Virus record (IMG/VR): IMGVR_UViG_3300032294_000336
Coordinates: 1 to 31,105 of that record
DNA length: 31,105 nt
Origin: a virus
Reading direction: 5' to 3' (one strand)
Shown: in pieces, positions 14,269 to 22,712 of the stretch
How positions within the stretch are numbered: position 1 is the first letter of the stretch
How the letters are laid out: the number at the start of each line of letters is the position of its first letter
Program-made: the position numbers and the translations under genes
The notes under the pieces: model-generated
The model's input: only the letters and a program-made list of their open reading frames with translations
The model's database searches: none
Told to the model about the DNA's origin: nothing

Positions 14269-16088
14269 CGTTTTGCTCCCGACAGGTAGGCCATCGGCTG
14301 TTTTGCATTCGGGCTGAATTTGCCGCGCGCGAGCGCTTTGCCCTTATGTTTGCGGATGTCGCGCCGCATGGAATCCAGCCTGCGCGCACCTTCATCGACC
14401 GACCCGTCGCCCAGCATGGCGACCGTTTCGGCGTCCATCACATATTCTCCATCGCTCAGCCGCGCATCAATCGTGTCGTCTCGGCCTGACCCGCCGCCGC
14501 GCACAAACCGCGCGACAGCACTCAGGGCGCCGCCGTTTGCATAAGCCATCCCGCCGCGCGCCAATTGCTGCGGCTCAGCGTATTGGGACTGCCGGGCGCC
14601 TCCGGTTCCGTACCCGCTTATCGCGGACCAGTTGCGCGCCATGAATTCGGGCAGACTCATATTCGCAGCGACAGCATCAGCCTGCATTCGGTCCCAGTCC
14701 CAGGCTACTGCCGGCCGAGCAAAAAATTCCTGCTTCTCGGGCGACAGCGTGGCGATGGCTTGCTGCACCGCAGGCGGGGCATTCTGCCCGCCCAGCGATG
14801 AAGCCAGCATCGCCGTGGTCGCAAGCCGATTCACGTTGTTTCCACCCAAGAGATTGCCCAGACCGCTGGACGCAGCCGGAGCGACTCCCGAGGTCACTGG
14901 AGCGACGATTTGCTCGGGGGCCGCGATGGTCCCGACATTCGTCGGCGCGAACGGCGCTCCGCGAGACGCTTGCCCAACGTCCAGCCCACCAGTAATTGGA
15001 AGAACATCCGGCAGCCCCGGCGCAGGCGGCGGCGGGGCAAACGGCGCCCCTCGCGGCTGGATGCTGTCCACGACTACGTCGGAAGGTTTCGCGCCCCACG
15101 AAATTTCGGGCACGAACTGCTTCGTCAGCCCCGCAGTCAGCCCGCCAGCGAGCGCTTCGCGAGGGCCAAACCCTGCCGTCAGCATGTTGCCTGCCGACTT
15201 GAATCCCTGGCCCAGCGCGGCAGATTCCATACCTGAGCCCATCGCGCCGAGACCGCCGCCAACAGCCCCCATGAGCGCCCCTCGCCCAGCCCCCTGCCCG
15301 GTCACTGCGCCCATCCCAGCGCCCACCAGCGCGCCACCGAGAACCGATTGCCCGGTCGTGCCCAATCCGAGATTGAGGCTATCCGAGACGGTTGAGCCGA
15401 CCGACGTGCCCAGCCCGCCTCCCAGCCCACCGAGCACGGCACCTTGAATCACGTTGCCGCCGCCTATCCCCGCGCTAACGCCACCGATGACGGCGCCGCC
15501 AAGCGCAGCAGCGGCAGCGGAGCCGGCCGTAGCGCCAAGCGCAGTCCCGATTGCTGTCCCGAGCCCTGGCGCCACAATGCTAAGAGCAATCGGCAGCACC
15601 GCGCTCAGGAACTTTTTGAGCTTGAAGAACTGCGGCAGCCCAGTTTGAGGGTTGAGGGTGCCTGCGCCCCCATGGGCTTTCAGCAACGCTGCTTCTTCCG
15701 GCGAGATGTGCGCGAGCATCGTGTCGCCCAGCCTCCCCTGCGCAGCAAGCGTCCGCACATTCATCAGTCCGCCGCGAGCCATGCGCGCCTGGGCACTGGA
15801 CCCGTCTTGCGCTCCATCGCGCAGCCGATAAAGCACCGCGAGCACTGACGCGATCACCAGAGGATCAAACTGCTCGGGAAGATCGCCCGGCTCGGCCATG
15901 TCGTCCGCAAGCGCCGCCGCCCGAATCTGCGGGTACGCACTCGGTCGCTTGATGGCGACTTCCATCAGCTTGATGAGTTCTGCGATGTGCTCCGTGGGCA
16001 CATCAGCCAGTTCTGCCTGAACCGCTTGCATGGCAGGCGCGAATTCGGGCGACTTGCTAGCAGCTTGAAGGATTTCGGTGATTTCCAT
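14265..16088 (-). CDS. Gly-rich virion protein with C-terminal DDTIDARLSDGEYVM motif (607 aa)
   Basis: Three regions. Residues 1-125 are helical, ending in MARGGLMNVRTLAAQG. Residues 155-300 are a long Gly/Ala run with repeated GxxxG steps (GLGTAIGTALGATAGSAAAA is typical), able to form glycine-zipper membrane helices. After a Pro-rich link, res 508-607 hold LARGGMAYANGGALSAVARF, then DDTIDARLSDGEYVMDAETV and a basic tail. The T-I/V-x-A-x-L-[ST]-x-GE-[YF]-V pattern also occurs in many phage tail and internal proteins. Its TGA overlaps the start of the 1136-aa gene. A membrane-active ejection or tail role is inferred. Confidence 0.62.
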   Translation of the reverse strand: MEITEILQAASKSPEFAPAMQAVQAELADVPTEHIAELIKLMEVAIKRPSAYPQIRAAALADDMAEPGDLPEQFDPLVIASVLAVLYRLRDGAQDGSSAQARMARGGLMNVRTLAAQGRLGDTMLAHISPEEAALLKAHGGAGTLNPQTGLPQFFKLKKFLSAVLPIALSIVAPGLGTAIGTALGATAGSAAAAALGGAVIGGVSAGIGGGNVIQGAVLGGLGGGLGTSVGSTVSDSLNLGLGTTGQSVLGGALVGAGMGAVTGQGAGRGALMGAVGGGLGAMGSGMESAALGQGFKSAGNMLTAGFGPREALAGGLTAGLTKQFVPEISWGAKPSDVVVDSIQPRGAPFAPPPPAPGLPDVLPITGGLDVGQASRGAPFAPTNVGTIAAPEQIVAPVTSGVAPAASSGLGNLLGGNNVNRLATTAMLASSLGGQNAPPAVQQAIATLSPEKQEFFARPAVAWDWDRMQADAVAANMSLPEFMARNWSAISGYGTGGARQSQYAEPQQLARGGMAYANGGALSAVARFVRGGGSGRDDTIDARLSDGEYVMDAETVAMLGDGSVDEGARRLDSMRRDIRKHKGKALARGKFSPNAKQPMAYLSGAKR

Positions 16089-16094
16089 GATGCC

Positions 16095-16331
16095 TCAACT
16101 CAATGCTTGCATGAACCGCTCGGCCCACTCGCGCCAGTCGGAAAACCAGTATGGATTAGGGAAATTTCGACCGAGCGATGCATTGTTGAGGAACTGCATT
16201 GCCCAATTTTGCCAATTGCTAGGGTCGTCCAACCGGCCAAAAGTCCCGTATGGGTCCAGGTCGAGAGAAACCTGATTGGCCCAATCGACCAAGTCCATGT
16301 GCGATGGCAGCGTGACATGAGGGCGGCTCAT
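16095..16331 (-). CDS. Small Trp-rich virion-region protein (78 aa)
   Basis: Aromatic, with DPYGTFGRLDDPSNWQNWAM, FLNNASLGRNFPNPYWF and WREWAERFMQAL. Its start overlaps the stop of the gp10-like hub gene (ATGA) and it precedes the large internal proteins, a place where short structural or assembly genes are common. No named family; the strong motif character and tight coupling support a real gene. Confidence 0.6.
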   Translation of the reverse strand: MSRPHVTLPSHMDLVDWANQVSLDLDPYGTFGRLDDPSNWQNWAMQFLNNASLGRNFPNPYWFSDWREWAERFMQALS

Positions 16332-17848
16332 CCGAGGTGCGTCCTATCAGCAGGCTCAATGTGCCCGATAATTTGACCCATCTGGTAGTTCCCGTAAACC
16401 GCATTCGATTCAAACCGAACCCGCAACTCGCGGCGCTGTTCCTTGAGCATGACGATTTGCTCATGCGGCACGCTCGCCGCCTCGGGGAACGTGAACGTGC
16501 TGCTCACGATCTCGGGCGCCCGCGCGTTCGCTCGGCCGGTCACCTGGACCGTCATCGGTCCAGACTGCACAAAATCCGGCTCAATCATGGTGATGCGCAA
16601 AGCCTCGTCTTGCCCCTGCGCCAGCGACGAAAGGTCTGCGGTCTCAAAGAAGCTTCTGATGGGCCGAATGTTGGGGCCGTCGTATTCGTCCGTGTACTGC
16701 TCATGGACCCAAACCCTGTAGCCTGAGCCGGTGTTTTCGGCCCCGGTCAGGATGGGCGCGGCAAACGAATTGTTGAACTGCCCGGCGCTGCGCCCATTGT
16801 TGGGCAATTCGGTGTCGTACCAAGTGTTCTCGCGAACATTGTAGATGACCGCATGGGTGCATTCGGTAGCGTCACCACGCGGGTAACACCACCAGATTTC
16901 CCCGTATCGCGGCACCTTGAACGCAAACACTTGATTCCTGCCGCGTGGGCTAATCCCTTCAAAAAAGTAGTTGAGATTCAACTGGTTGGGGACTTCTCGC
17001 ACCACACCGTTGAACATCAGAAACCGATCCACGCCGGCCCAGAAAAACACCCCGTCATAGTCCACCACGCACTGCGGCGAGATGATCGACGTGTCAGTGG
17101 CGATCACGTCAAACTGGAACGCAGAGGTGCCGCCAACAAATGTCGCCCTCACCACGGCGTCGTAGGCCCAGAATATGCCCGCAGGCGCACTGCCTGAGCC
17201 CGCGCGCAGGGGCATGGCCTTGATGAATTTTTGGCCCCACGGGCGCGCCACCCCAGACCCCGCGCCGGTCAGGTCCGTCGGGTCTCCCGGCACCGACCAC
17301 CCCACCACTCCGTCGGTCCCGTAAAAGAACAGGTACGGGTGCAGCGAGACGATGCCGCCGGTTGCGTTGGTGCCAGCCGGCAGCGTGATGGCGCTCAGAG
17401 TGCTGGTGCCCAGCACAGGCCCGTAAAAAATCTGCCCGCCAGCGTCGTTGCAGATGCATTCGCGGTTGGGGGCAACGTGCGCCAGCACATAGTTCTGCCC
17501 CAAGGAAGCGTCATACTGGTAATCGAACATCCACTGATTGTTGTCCGACGCTGTGATCCCGGCGGGGGTGCGGTCCGTCACAATCGAACTGTTTCCGGAT
17601 GCGTCGAGGGTGAACCGCTCCAACTTTGATGAACCGCCCGAGTGGCAGTAGACGAACAACTGCTGCGTGAACGTCGAAAACCCTCTGCTGACTTGAGTCA
17701 GGAACCGCTGCGTGGATCGATACCCGCCCATTTTGCGTGGCAAGCCACGCTGCCAACGCACCCACTGCCCATCGACGTAATAGTCGCCCTCGTATTTGGT
17801 GCCGTCCCGCTTGATGCCGGGGACAGATTTGAGAACGATGGTGGGCAT
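16328..17848 (-). CDS. Beta-rich tail hub / packaged-DNA stabilisation protein (P22 gp10-like)
   Basis: A 506-aa protein made of repeated short beta strands with aromatic corners (QLFVYCHSGGSSKLERFTLD, YLFFYGTDGVVGWS, VFFWAGVDRFLMFNG, GEIWWCYPRGDA, AVIYNVRENTWYDTELP). This is the beta-propeller-like pattern of the P22 gp10 family, which forms the hub that closes the DNA channel and holds tailspikes. The start is placed at MPTIVLKSVPG (17848), 2 bases after the previous stop; a longer frame to 18070 would lie within the fibre gene and has Arg-rich nonsense composition. The family call rests on fold pattern and context, not on a search. Confidence 0.62.
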   Translation of the reverse strand: MPTIVLKSVPGIKRDGTKYEGDYYVDGQWVRWQRGLPRKMGGYRSTQRFLTQVSRGFSTFTQQLFVYCHSGGSSKLERFTLDASGNSSIVTDRTPAGITASDNNQWMFDYQYDASLGQNYVLAHVAPNRECICNDAGGQIFYGPVLGTSTLSAITLPAGTNATGGIVSLHPYLFFYGTDGVVGWSVPGDPTDLTGAGSGVARPWGQKFIKAMPLRAGSGSAPAGIFWAYDAVVRATFVGGTSAFQFDVIATDTSIISPQCVVDYDGVFFWAGVDRFLMFNGVVREVPNQLNLNYFFEGISPRGRNQVFAFKVPRYGEIWWCYPRGDATECTHAVIYNVRENTWYDTELPNNGRSAGQFNNSFAAPILTGAENTGSGYRVWVHEQYTDEYDGPNIRPIRSFFETADLSSLAQGQDEALRITMIEPDFVQSGPMTVQVTGRANARAPEIVSSTFTFPEAASVPHEQIVMLKEQRRELRVRFESNAVYGNYQMGQIIGHIEPADRTHLG

Positions 17849-17850
17849 TG

Positions 17851-19053
17851 TCAGAACGTCCCGCCGTTGACCACTCCGCTCGGAGCGACCCCAAGCGCGG
17901 CATACGCTGCGGCTTGATTCGCCGCAGTGAAAATAGATGAGCCCGTGGCGGATGCGCCCAGGTTGATGAGCGCAGCGCCCGCGCTGGTGGCTCCGGTGCC
18001 GCCTTGGGCAACGGTCAGCGGCAGCGCCAAGCCGGCCGTGTCGGCTTTGAGAACGTCGGTGCCGTCGCAATAGAGAATTGACCGCGAATTCTGGGTGACG
18101 CTAACCCCGAGACCGCCGCCGGACGGCGACACCGTCAGGGTAAACGCACCAGTCGTTCGATTGTCAACCCAGTATTGCTGCACGGTTGACGGAACAACAA
18201 CCGTGCGATTGCCAGTCAGCAACCCCGTGAATCGATACGCCACTCGGTTGAGTTCACTGCCACTGAGCGTGTAGGTGCCAGTGCCCGCAACGCTGATGAC
18301 GGTGTAGTCAAACGCAAAAACCGCCGACTGCCCAAACCCGATAGTGAAAAAATTGGTGCCGTCGCACGCGATGATGGCGGATTCCCTGGGTTGAAAACTC
18401 AGGGTAGCTGACCCGTCAATCGTATTGAGGCCGCTCGGGGTGGCGACAATCGTGCCGGTGCCACTGTTGCGCAGATAGACAAACCAGTTGTCTCCGACAA
18501 CCGATGCGCTCGGCAGCGTGAAGGTGCCTGCGGCGCCGGTCCAGTTGTAGAGCTTGGCTCGGTCGTTCACGCCTGCGATGTAATTGGCGTTGAACGCTGT
18601 TACGGGCACCGACTGACTGAGCAGCGTGCCAACCGCTACGATGCCCGTTCCCGCGAGCGACGATGCGTTGACCTGACTGGTCGATGCGCCGTATTGGAGC
18701 GACTGCCAAGTGCCCGCTGCTGTCGCGTTGCCGGTCAGATAGACTTGCCATAGCGTGCCCGCCGCAACCGTGACAACCTGCGTGCCGGCAGAGTCGCGCA
18801 CAGTGAATGTGTTCGCGCCCCGGTTGTTGAACAGGATCGTGTTGCCGGTGCTGGTTTTGTTGGCTGCGGGCAGCCGGATGCTCAACCCCGAGGTGCTCGG
18901 GGTAACGTCCATGATGCGGGTGGCAAGATTCTGGTTGGTGGAGGTTTCCTCCGGCCAACTCAGCGTAATGTCCGCTGACAGCGCTAGCGCCGAATAGGAC
19001 AACTCGCTCGGGTAGATATTCGCGCCGCCGAAGACATCAGTGTAGGTGGTCAT
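17851..19053 (-). CDS. Tail fibre-like protein (400 aa)
   Basis: Low in Lys/Glu and rich in Thr, Ser, Gly, Ala and Val, with many short beta strands (NTFTVRDSAGTQVVTVAAGT, TLWQVYLTGNATAAGTW, GTFTLPSASVVGDNWFVYL). Near the C-terminus LTVAQGGTGATSAGAALINL is the collar-type motif typical of phage tail fibres. It ends in NGGTF, the same last residues (GGTF) as the fibre gene at 25628. Gene order places it between the adaptor-like protein and the hub. Probable receptor-binding or fibre-attachment protein. Confidence 0.7.
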   Translation of the reverse strand: MTTYTDVFGGANIYPSELSYSALALSADITLSWPEETSTNQNLATRIMDVTPSTSGLSIRLPAANKTSTGNTILFNNRGANTFTVRDSAGTQVVTVAAGTLWQVYLTGNATAAGTWQSLQYGASTSQVNASSLAGTGIVAVGTLLSQSVPVTAFNANYIAGVNDRAKLYNWTGAAGTFTLPSASVVGDNWFVYLRNSGTGTIVATPSGLNTIDGSATLSFQPRESAIIACDGTNFFTIGFGQSAVFAFDYTVISVAGTGTYTLSGSELNRVAYRFTGLLTGNRTVVVPSTVQQYWVDNRTTGAFTLTVSPSGGGLGVSVTQNSRSILYCDGTDVLKADTAGLALPLTVAQGGTGATSAGAALINLGASATGSSIFTAANQAAAYAALGVAPSGVVNGGTF

Positions 19054-19056
19054 GGT

Positions 19057-19689
19057 TTATGCCTCAGTGCGCGTGGCGCTGCGGTCCATGATGCGCTTCA
19101 GGTCTTCTCCGCTCAACGCTTGCGCCGCGCGATCATACATCGCCTGCCAAACCTGCAACCGCTCGTCTTTTTTCAAGAACGGCGCCGACTCCAGCAAAGT
19201 CGCGTACAGCAAAAGGTCTGGCGCGTACTCTGTCAGCCAGTTGGTTTGGTTGTCGTCTCCCAAAAACGCCGGCTGCTCATAATAGAGCACTTCCATCGTG
19301 AGCCCGGCGGTTGGAGTTGGCACCAGCAACCAGTGCTGATAATCGTAGTCAGCGTAGTACTCAGGCAGTTTTTGCTGAGACTCATCCGGCCAGTAGTTGC
19401 GGCAAGCCTCATACGGGCGCCCAAATATGGGCGTCCCATTGATGACGATGCTGATCGTGTCGCGCCAACGGTCGGGTTTCCGGTAGACGGGATTGCCCGC
19501 TTGCAGCGGCGTGGTGACCGCTCGAATGAACCCTTGGACTTTGAGTTCGCGCGCGATGCGCCGCTCGCCCAGCGTCACCAGACGCGGCAGTTGCTCGTAA
19601 ACGATTGCGTCGCTCTCGGCCGTAAATCCGCGCTCCAGGTATCGACGCAGATCGTCCAGCAACGAGTCATAGGTCATGCTGTAGCTCAT
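19057..19689 (-). CDS. Putative head-tail adaptor (SU10/P22 gp4-type)
   Basis: A 210-aa protein. Features are a helical start (YDSLLDDLRRYLERGF), EQLPRLVTLGERRIARELKV, then a beta region with YYADYDYQHWLLVPTP, MEVLYYEQPAFLGDDNQTNW, LLLYATLLESAPFLKKDERL and a final helix. This helix-beta-helix layout is that of phage adaptor subunits that sit under the portal. ATG 19689 follows GAGGGG by 5-6 bases; MTYDS four codons later is an alternative start. It is the only late gene preceded by a sizeable gap (76 bases), which holds a possible promoter. Confidence 0.6.
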   Translation of the reverse strand: MSYSMTYDSLLDDLRRYLERGFTAESDAIVYEQLPRLVTLGERRIARELKVQGFIRAVTTPLQAGNPVYRKPDRWRDTISIVINGTPIFGRPYEACRNYWPDESQQKLPEYYADYDYQHWLLVPTPTAGLTMEVLYYEQPAFLGDDNQTNWLTEYAPDLLLYATLLESAPFLKKDERLQVWQAMYDRAAQALSGEDLKRIMDRSATRTEA

Positions 19690-19734
19690 AGCCCCTCATC
19701 GGTTTGGCCGCTGTTTCAGCACGCACCCACCTGA

Positions 19735-19764
19735 ATTATGCCCCCGAACAAGGGCGGCAGGCAA
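19735..19764 (-). promoter_or_regulatory. Possible sigma70-type promoter before the adaptor gene
   Basis: On the minus strand, TTGCCT (19764-19759) is followed after 18 bases by CATAAT (19740-19735), giving 4/6 and 5/6 matches to the -35 and -10 consensus. It lies in the 76-base gap 19690-19765, the longest intergenic space of the late operon, and would drive the adaptor, fibre, hub and internal-protein genes separately from the lysis genes. A short imperfect GC hairpin sits inside the spacer. Evidence is by eye only. Confidence 0.35.
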
Positions 19765-19765
19765 T

Positions 19766-20263
19766 TCATTCCGCGCTGAAGAGCGATTGCTCGGCAGCCC
19801 GGCGTCGTACTAGGCCGGGCAGCTTGACCCCTTGGGCAAAAACCCAGCGCGAGAATTGTTCAGCCGCGCCGTCGTAATCCTCGTCCAGCAACCGGCGGCG
19901 CAGCGTGCTGATCTCCAAATTCCCTGGCCCCACATTGAACGAAAAGTCCACCAACGCGGCAAACATTTGCGGGGTCATCGGCACCGGGCATAGACGCCAC
20001 ACGGCGCGAGCGTGTTTGGCGAGGTCTTGCATCAGCCATTCGTCGGCTTCCTCGCGCGTGATAGCTGGGTACTTGCTGAGAGCCTCCCACTTCACTCGCG
20101 AAAGCAACCGCCCCCACCCCTGCGTAGGGAAGCCCACCGGGTCGTGGTACGGGTAAATCAACCCGTCGGCTCCCACTCGATGTAGCCCTTCAAACCGCCG
20201 GGCCAAATCGAGTGCGTGATCCAGCCAGTTAGCCGTCGCGTCGGGTGGTGTTTGCGCTGCCAC
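19766..20263 (-). CDS. Endolysin, phage lysozyme (GH24)
   Basis: A 165-aa muramidase that cleaves the peptidoglycan glycan backbone to release progeny. The GH24 triad is visible: Glu25 in RRFEGLH, Asp41 in YHDPVG and Thr47 in PTQGWG. The typical middle (FAALVDFSFNVGPGNLEIST) and the ending PGLVRRRAAEQSLF also match T4/P22-type lysozymes. There is no N-terminal signal or SAR helix, so export would depend on a holin. The start is GTG 20263, overlapping the holin-like gene by 35 bases; no in-frame ATG lies before the catalytic core. Confidence 0.92.
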   Translation of the reverse strand: MAAQTPPDATANWLDHALDLARRFEGLHRVGADGLIYPYHDPVGFPTQGWGRLLSRVKWEALSKYPAITREEADEWLMQDLAKHARAVWRLCPVPMTPQMFAALVDFSFNVGPGNLEISTLRRRLLDEDYDGAAEQFSRWVFAQGVKLPGLVRRRAAEQSLFSAE

Positions 20264-20786
20264 CGAAAACTGCCTTCATGGTGCGTTGGCCGAAGAAGTA
20301 CCCCAGGACCAGCAGGAGAACCGCCCAATCTTGCTCGGACCATGTCGCCAGGATCGCCGCCTCGCGCCCTTGGGCAATCGCGAGCGACTGGAAAAGCGTC
20401 CACTTGTAGGTCATGTAAAACCCGAATGCGGCATAGGTCACCACCGGCCGCACCATCCCAGTCACAAAGTCTAGGAACGCAAACAGGTATAGGACCGGGA
20501 CGACCACCCACGCGCCCCACGTTGTGCTGCTGACCCAGCTTTTGGATGCATCCAGAATCTGCACCCCGAATGACTGCTGCGGCGTGCGCAGCGTTTTCAT
20601 CTCCTCAATGTCGGCCTTGGCTGAGGTCTCTTCCATTCGCCACAGATGCTCCTGCGCGCCCTGTTTGAGCCGCAGTTCCATGAGCGCCAGTTCGTGCGAA
20701 AACTCTTGCTTGCGCTCAAACCACTTGAAGATTTGCGGCACCGCCGGCCCAAGAAAGCCCGTGATGAACGAAAGTAGCTCAAGCAT
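20229..20786 (-). CDS. Holin-like membrane protein (three TM segments)
   Basis: A 185-aa protein. After an N-terminal amphipathic or membrane helix (MLELLSFITGFLGPAVPQIF) comes a charged coiled-coil (res 24-68), then hydrophobic segments at about 91-111 (GAWVVVPVLYLFAFLDFVTG), 114-128 and 153-166 (WAVLLLVLGYFFG). It lies directly upstream of and overlaps the endolysin, so it is likely the holin or another lysis membrane protein. The start at 20786 (MLELL) is preferred; a frame 12 residues longer overlaps the upstream gene. The holin label comes from context and topology. Confidence 0.6.
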   Translation of the reverse strand: MLELLSFITGFLGPAVPQIFKWFERKQEFSHELALMELRLKQGAQEHLWRMEETSAKADIEEMKTLRTPQQSFGVQILDASKSWVSSTTWGAWVVVPVLYLFAFLDFVTGMVRPVVTYAAFGFYMTYKWTLFQSLAIAQGREAAILATWSEQDWAVLLLVLGYFFGQRTMKAVFGGSANTTRRDG

Positions 20787-21084
20787 GATGCCTGTACTCC
20801 GGGGGAAGTTGCGTCCGGTCATGCTCGCTCACATAGGCTCGCTCGCAGTGCCTGATCAAAGGCCACGCGCGGTCGCGCACGGCGAGCCACGCGTCCTGCG
20901 GCCAGAAGAGCCAGTCGATCGCGACCCACGCGATGCGCCAGCGCCCCCACCGTTGCTCGCGCTTGTCGCGCAGGCCCAGCCGGAACGCCCGCGCCGACAG
21001 CGTCTCGTCGGCCCAGCCGGCCAGGATCGCGTTCGCGAGTTGGTCAGCCGCAACGAAGACCTGATGCACCCAGATGCGTTTCAT
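20779..21084 (-). CDS. Conserved phage protein beside the lysis genes (101 aa)
   Basis: It reads VFVAADQLANAILAGWADET, LSARAFRLGLRDKREQRWGR, WRIAWVAIDWLFWPQDAW, then HCERAYVSEHDRTQLPPEYR. The pattern (QLxNAxLxGWxDET-SARxxR ... CxxAYxxExxRxQLPPE) recurs in phages near holin and endolysin genes. Function is not known to me; a hydrophobic Trp-rich helix at res 50-62 could touch the membrane. ATG 21084 makes an ATGA overlap with the DUF4376 gene; the longer open frame to 21471 is a shadow. Confidence 0.6.
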   Translation of the reverse strand: MKRIWVHQVFVAADQLANAILAGWADETLSARAFRLGLRDKREQRWGRWRIAWVAIDWLFWPQDAWLAVRDRAWPLIRHCERAYVSEHDRTQLPPEYRHHA

Positions 21085-21704
21085 GTCGCCTCGTAGATCG
21101 CCGGCCACGGGATTGCGGCGATGTTGAATGCGCCGGGGTTTGTTTGAGCCTGAGCAATGGCTTGCTGTGCGACCGCGAAAGTCGAGGTATCCTGCGACGC
21201 CGCAGCCTGGAAGATTTCCTGCGCCAGCGCCGGGGTCATCACCACGAACGACCCGTCCATGGTCTTCCATTGGATGTTGGCCGGCAGGTTTTGGCCCATC
21301 AAGATCAGGCCGATCTGCTGCGTGCGGCTGATCACGTCGGAGTGGTACCATTTGCCTCCGGCCCGGTAGCCACCCTCGTTCGTGCGCCTGTCGCGCTCGG
21401 CCTTGATGGTCGAGACAATCGCCTCGGTGCGCTGTTGCAGTTCTTGAGGGGTGGCAGCCCGTACCACCCATGTTTGCTGCCAGCGGCCCGCTATTTGCTG
21501 CGGCGCGCCTTCATCAATCGACTGGCTGATTTGATTGTGGTCCGGGCGCGGCGTAACTGCCACTGGATAAACACCCCATTGAGCAAGATCGGCCTCCGTC
21601 GGATTTGCAGGGAACGACACCGTGGGGTTGTCGCGGCGCAATTGCGTGATGCTGAAGGGGTACGTTTCGATCTGGCCGTTGCTGATTTTGATGTACATCG
21701 ACAT
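21081..21704 (-). CDS. DUF4376-like tail-region protein
   Basis: A 207-aa protein with two parts. The N-terminus (YIKISNGQIETYPFSITQLR, then a VSFP ... WGVYPV region) resembles phage tail-fibre assembly or chaperone modules. The C-terminus (res about 100-200) has ERDRRTNEGGYRAGGKWYHSD, SRTQQIGLILMGQ, WKTMDGSFVVMTPALAQEIF and is typical of DUF4376, found on phage fibre-associated proteins. AGGAG stands about 7 bases before ATG 21704. Likely helps fold or attach a fibre made by the neighbouring genes. Confidence 0.68.
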   Translation of the reverse strand: MSMYIKISNGQIETYPFSITQLRRDNPTVSFPANPTEADLAQWGVYPVAVTPRPDHNQISQSIDEGAPQQIAGRWQQTWVVRAATPQELQQRTEAIVSTIKAERDRRTNEGGYRAGGKWYHSDVISRTQQIGLILMGQNLPANIQWKTMDGSFVVMTPALAQEIFQAAASQDTSTFAVAQQAIAQAQTNPGAFNIAAIPWPAIYEAT

Positions 21705-21713
21705 TCGTTTCTC

Positions 21714-22712
21714 CTACGCTGCAAGCCGCAACGCGAGTTTATCCTGCAAGGCTTGACGCACCGCCGCCATCGGCGCATCCCAGTTGCCGTATTGGGTTTG
21801 CCGAAACAACCGAACCGTGTCGTACCAGACGGATTTTTCGCCCGGTTTTGCCCACGCATAGTACGGCATGACGGGCACGACAACCCACGTTTCTTTACCC
21901 AAGGCGGCGGCGAGGTGGGCAATGCTGGTGCAGGAAGTGATGACCAGATCAAGGCCCGCGAGGATGCTCGCGGTGTCATCAAAAGTCTTCATTTGATCGC
22001 GCAAATCAGCGAACGGCAGACCGTCAATCAAGTCTTCATCACGCTGCAAACTGTAAAGCGTCACACCTGGGATGTTGTGCAGATCAATCAGCGGCTGGGG
22101 GTCAAACCTTCGATGCTGCTGGTGCTCGAACTCGGGGTTGCCGGCCCACCGAATGCCGACTTTCACCGTGCCGGGTTTTGCGTACAAGGAGCGCGGTTCA
22201 GCAGTCAGATACGGCTGACTGGGGAAGTTGTGCGAGTCGTAGCCGAGGATGTGCGCCGCCGACATTGACGGCACCCAGTAGTCGTAGTGGACGTAAGGGG
22301 TTGCGCCGTTGTCGATGCAGATGAACCCGTGTCGGGAGAAAAGCGCCATCAGCGACGGGTGGCAAGAGATGACAACACGGGCTCCCCGGCTGGCAAAGTC
22401 CTGCGCAAACCGGAAGTTCATGACCTGATCGCCGAGCCCGTTCTCGCACCGGAACAGCAGCGTCTTGCCGATCAGAGGCTCATCACGCCAGATGGGGCCG
22501 GGGATGCGCGGCAGGCCAAAGACGTCAATGAACCTGCCCGCATCCATCATGGACAAGCCTTTGTTGAGCCTGCCATGCCTCATCTCATGCCAGCCGAGAT
22601 TGAAGACCACCCGCGCATCATCTTGCTCAGGGTAAGCGCGAAGAATGTCTTCGGACACTTCAGGGCGCCCGTTGATGCACGCAGCCAGCGCGATGTCGAG
22701 TGGGTGTTTCAT
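21714..22712 (-). CDS. Phage glycosyltransferase, GT9/TPR-type
   Basis: A 332-aa enzyme predicted to move a sugar from an NDP-sugar to an acceptor. The first 65 residues are helical and TPR-like. ENGLGDQVMNFRFAQ (res 90-104) is the Gly-x-Gly-Asp loop of GT9-type enzymes. The C-terminal Rossmann half has VGIRWAGNPEF (185-195), LYSLQRDEDL, and ITSCTSIAHLAAALGKETWV (258-277), the nucleotide-sugar site of heptosyltransferase relatives, then PYYAWAKPG and a WYDTVRLFRQ tail. ATG 22712 overlaps the TGA of the RCC1 gene (ATGA), so the two are translated together. Acceptor unknown: a virion protein, host envelope sugar or phage DNA are all possible. Confidence 0.8.
   Translation of the reverse strand: MKHPLDIALAACINGRPEVSEDILRAYPEQDDARVVFNLGWHEMRHGRLNKGLSMMDAGRFIDVFGLPRIPGPIWRDEPLIGKTLLFRCENGLGDQVMNFRFAQDFASRGARVVISCHPSLMALFSRHGFICIDNGATPYVHYDYWVPSMSAAHILGYDSHNFPSQPYLTAEPRSLYAKPGTVKVGIRWAGNPEFEHQQHRRFDPQPLIDLHNIPGVTLYSLQRDEDLIDGLPFADLRDQMKTFDDTASILAGLDLVITSCTSIAHLAAALGKETWVVVPVMPYYAWAKPGEKSVWYDTVRLFRQTQYGNWDAPMAAVRQALQDKLALRLAA

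Noticed and set aside
17848-18071. Upstream extension of the gp10-like gene to 18070
   Set aside because: The first 74 residues are Arg/His-rich out-of-frame reading of the fibre gene; MPTIVLKSVPG at 17848 follows the previous stop by 2 bases.
19741-19760. Rho-independent terminator in the 76-base gap
   Set aside because: The GC hairpin is imperfect (mismatches in the stem) and no U-run follows on the minus strand.
20779-21471. A 230-residue version of the protein ending at 20779
   Set aside because: Only the last 101 residues (from 21084) look like protein; the rest lies inside the DUF4376 gene in another frame.
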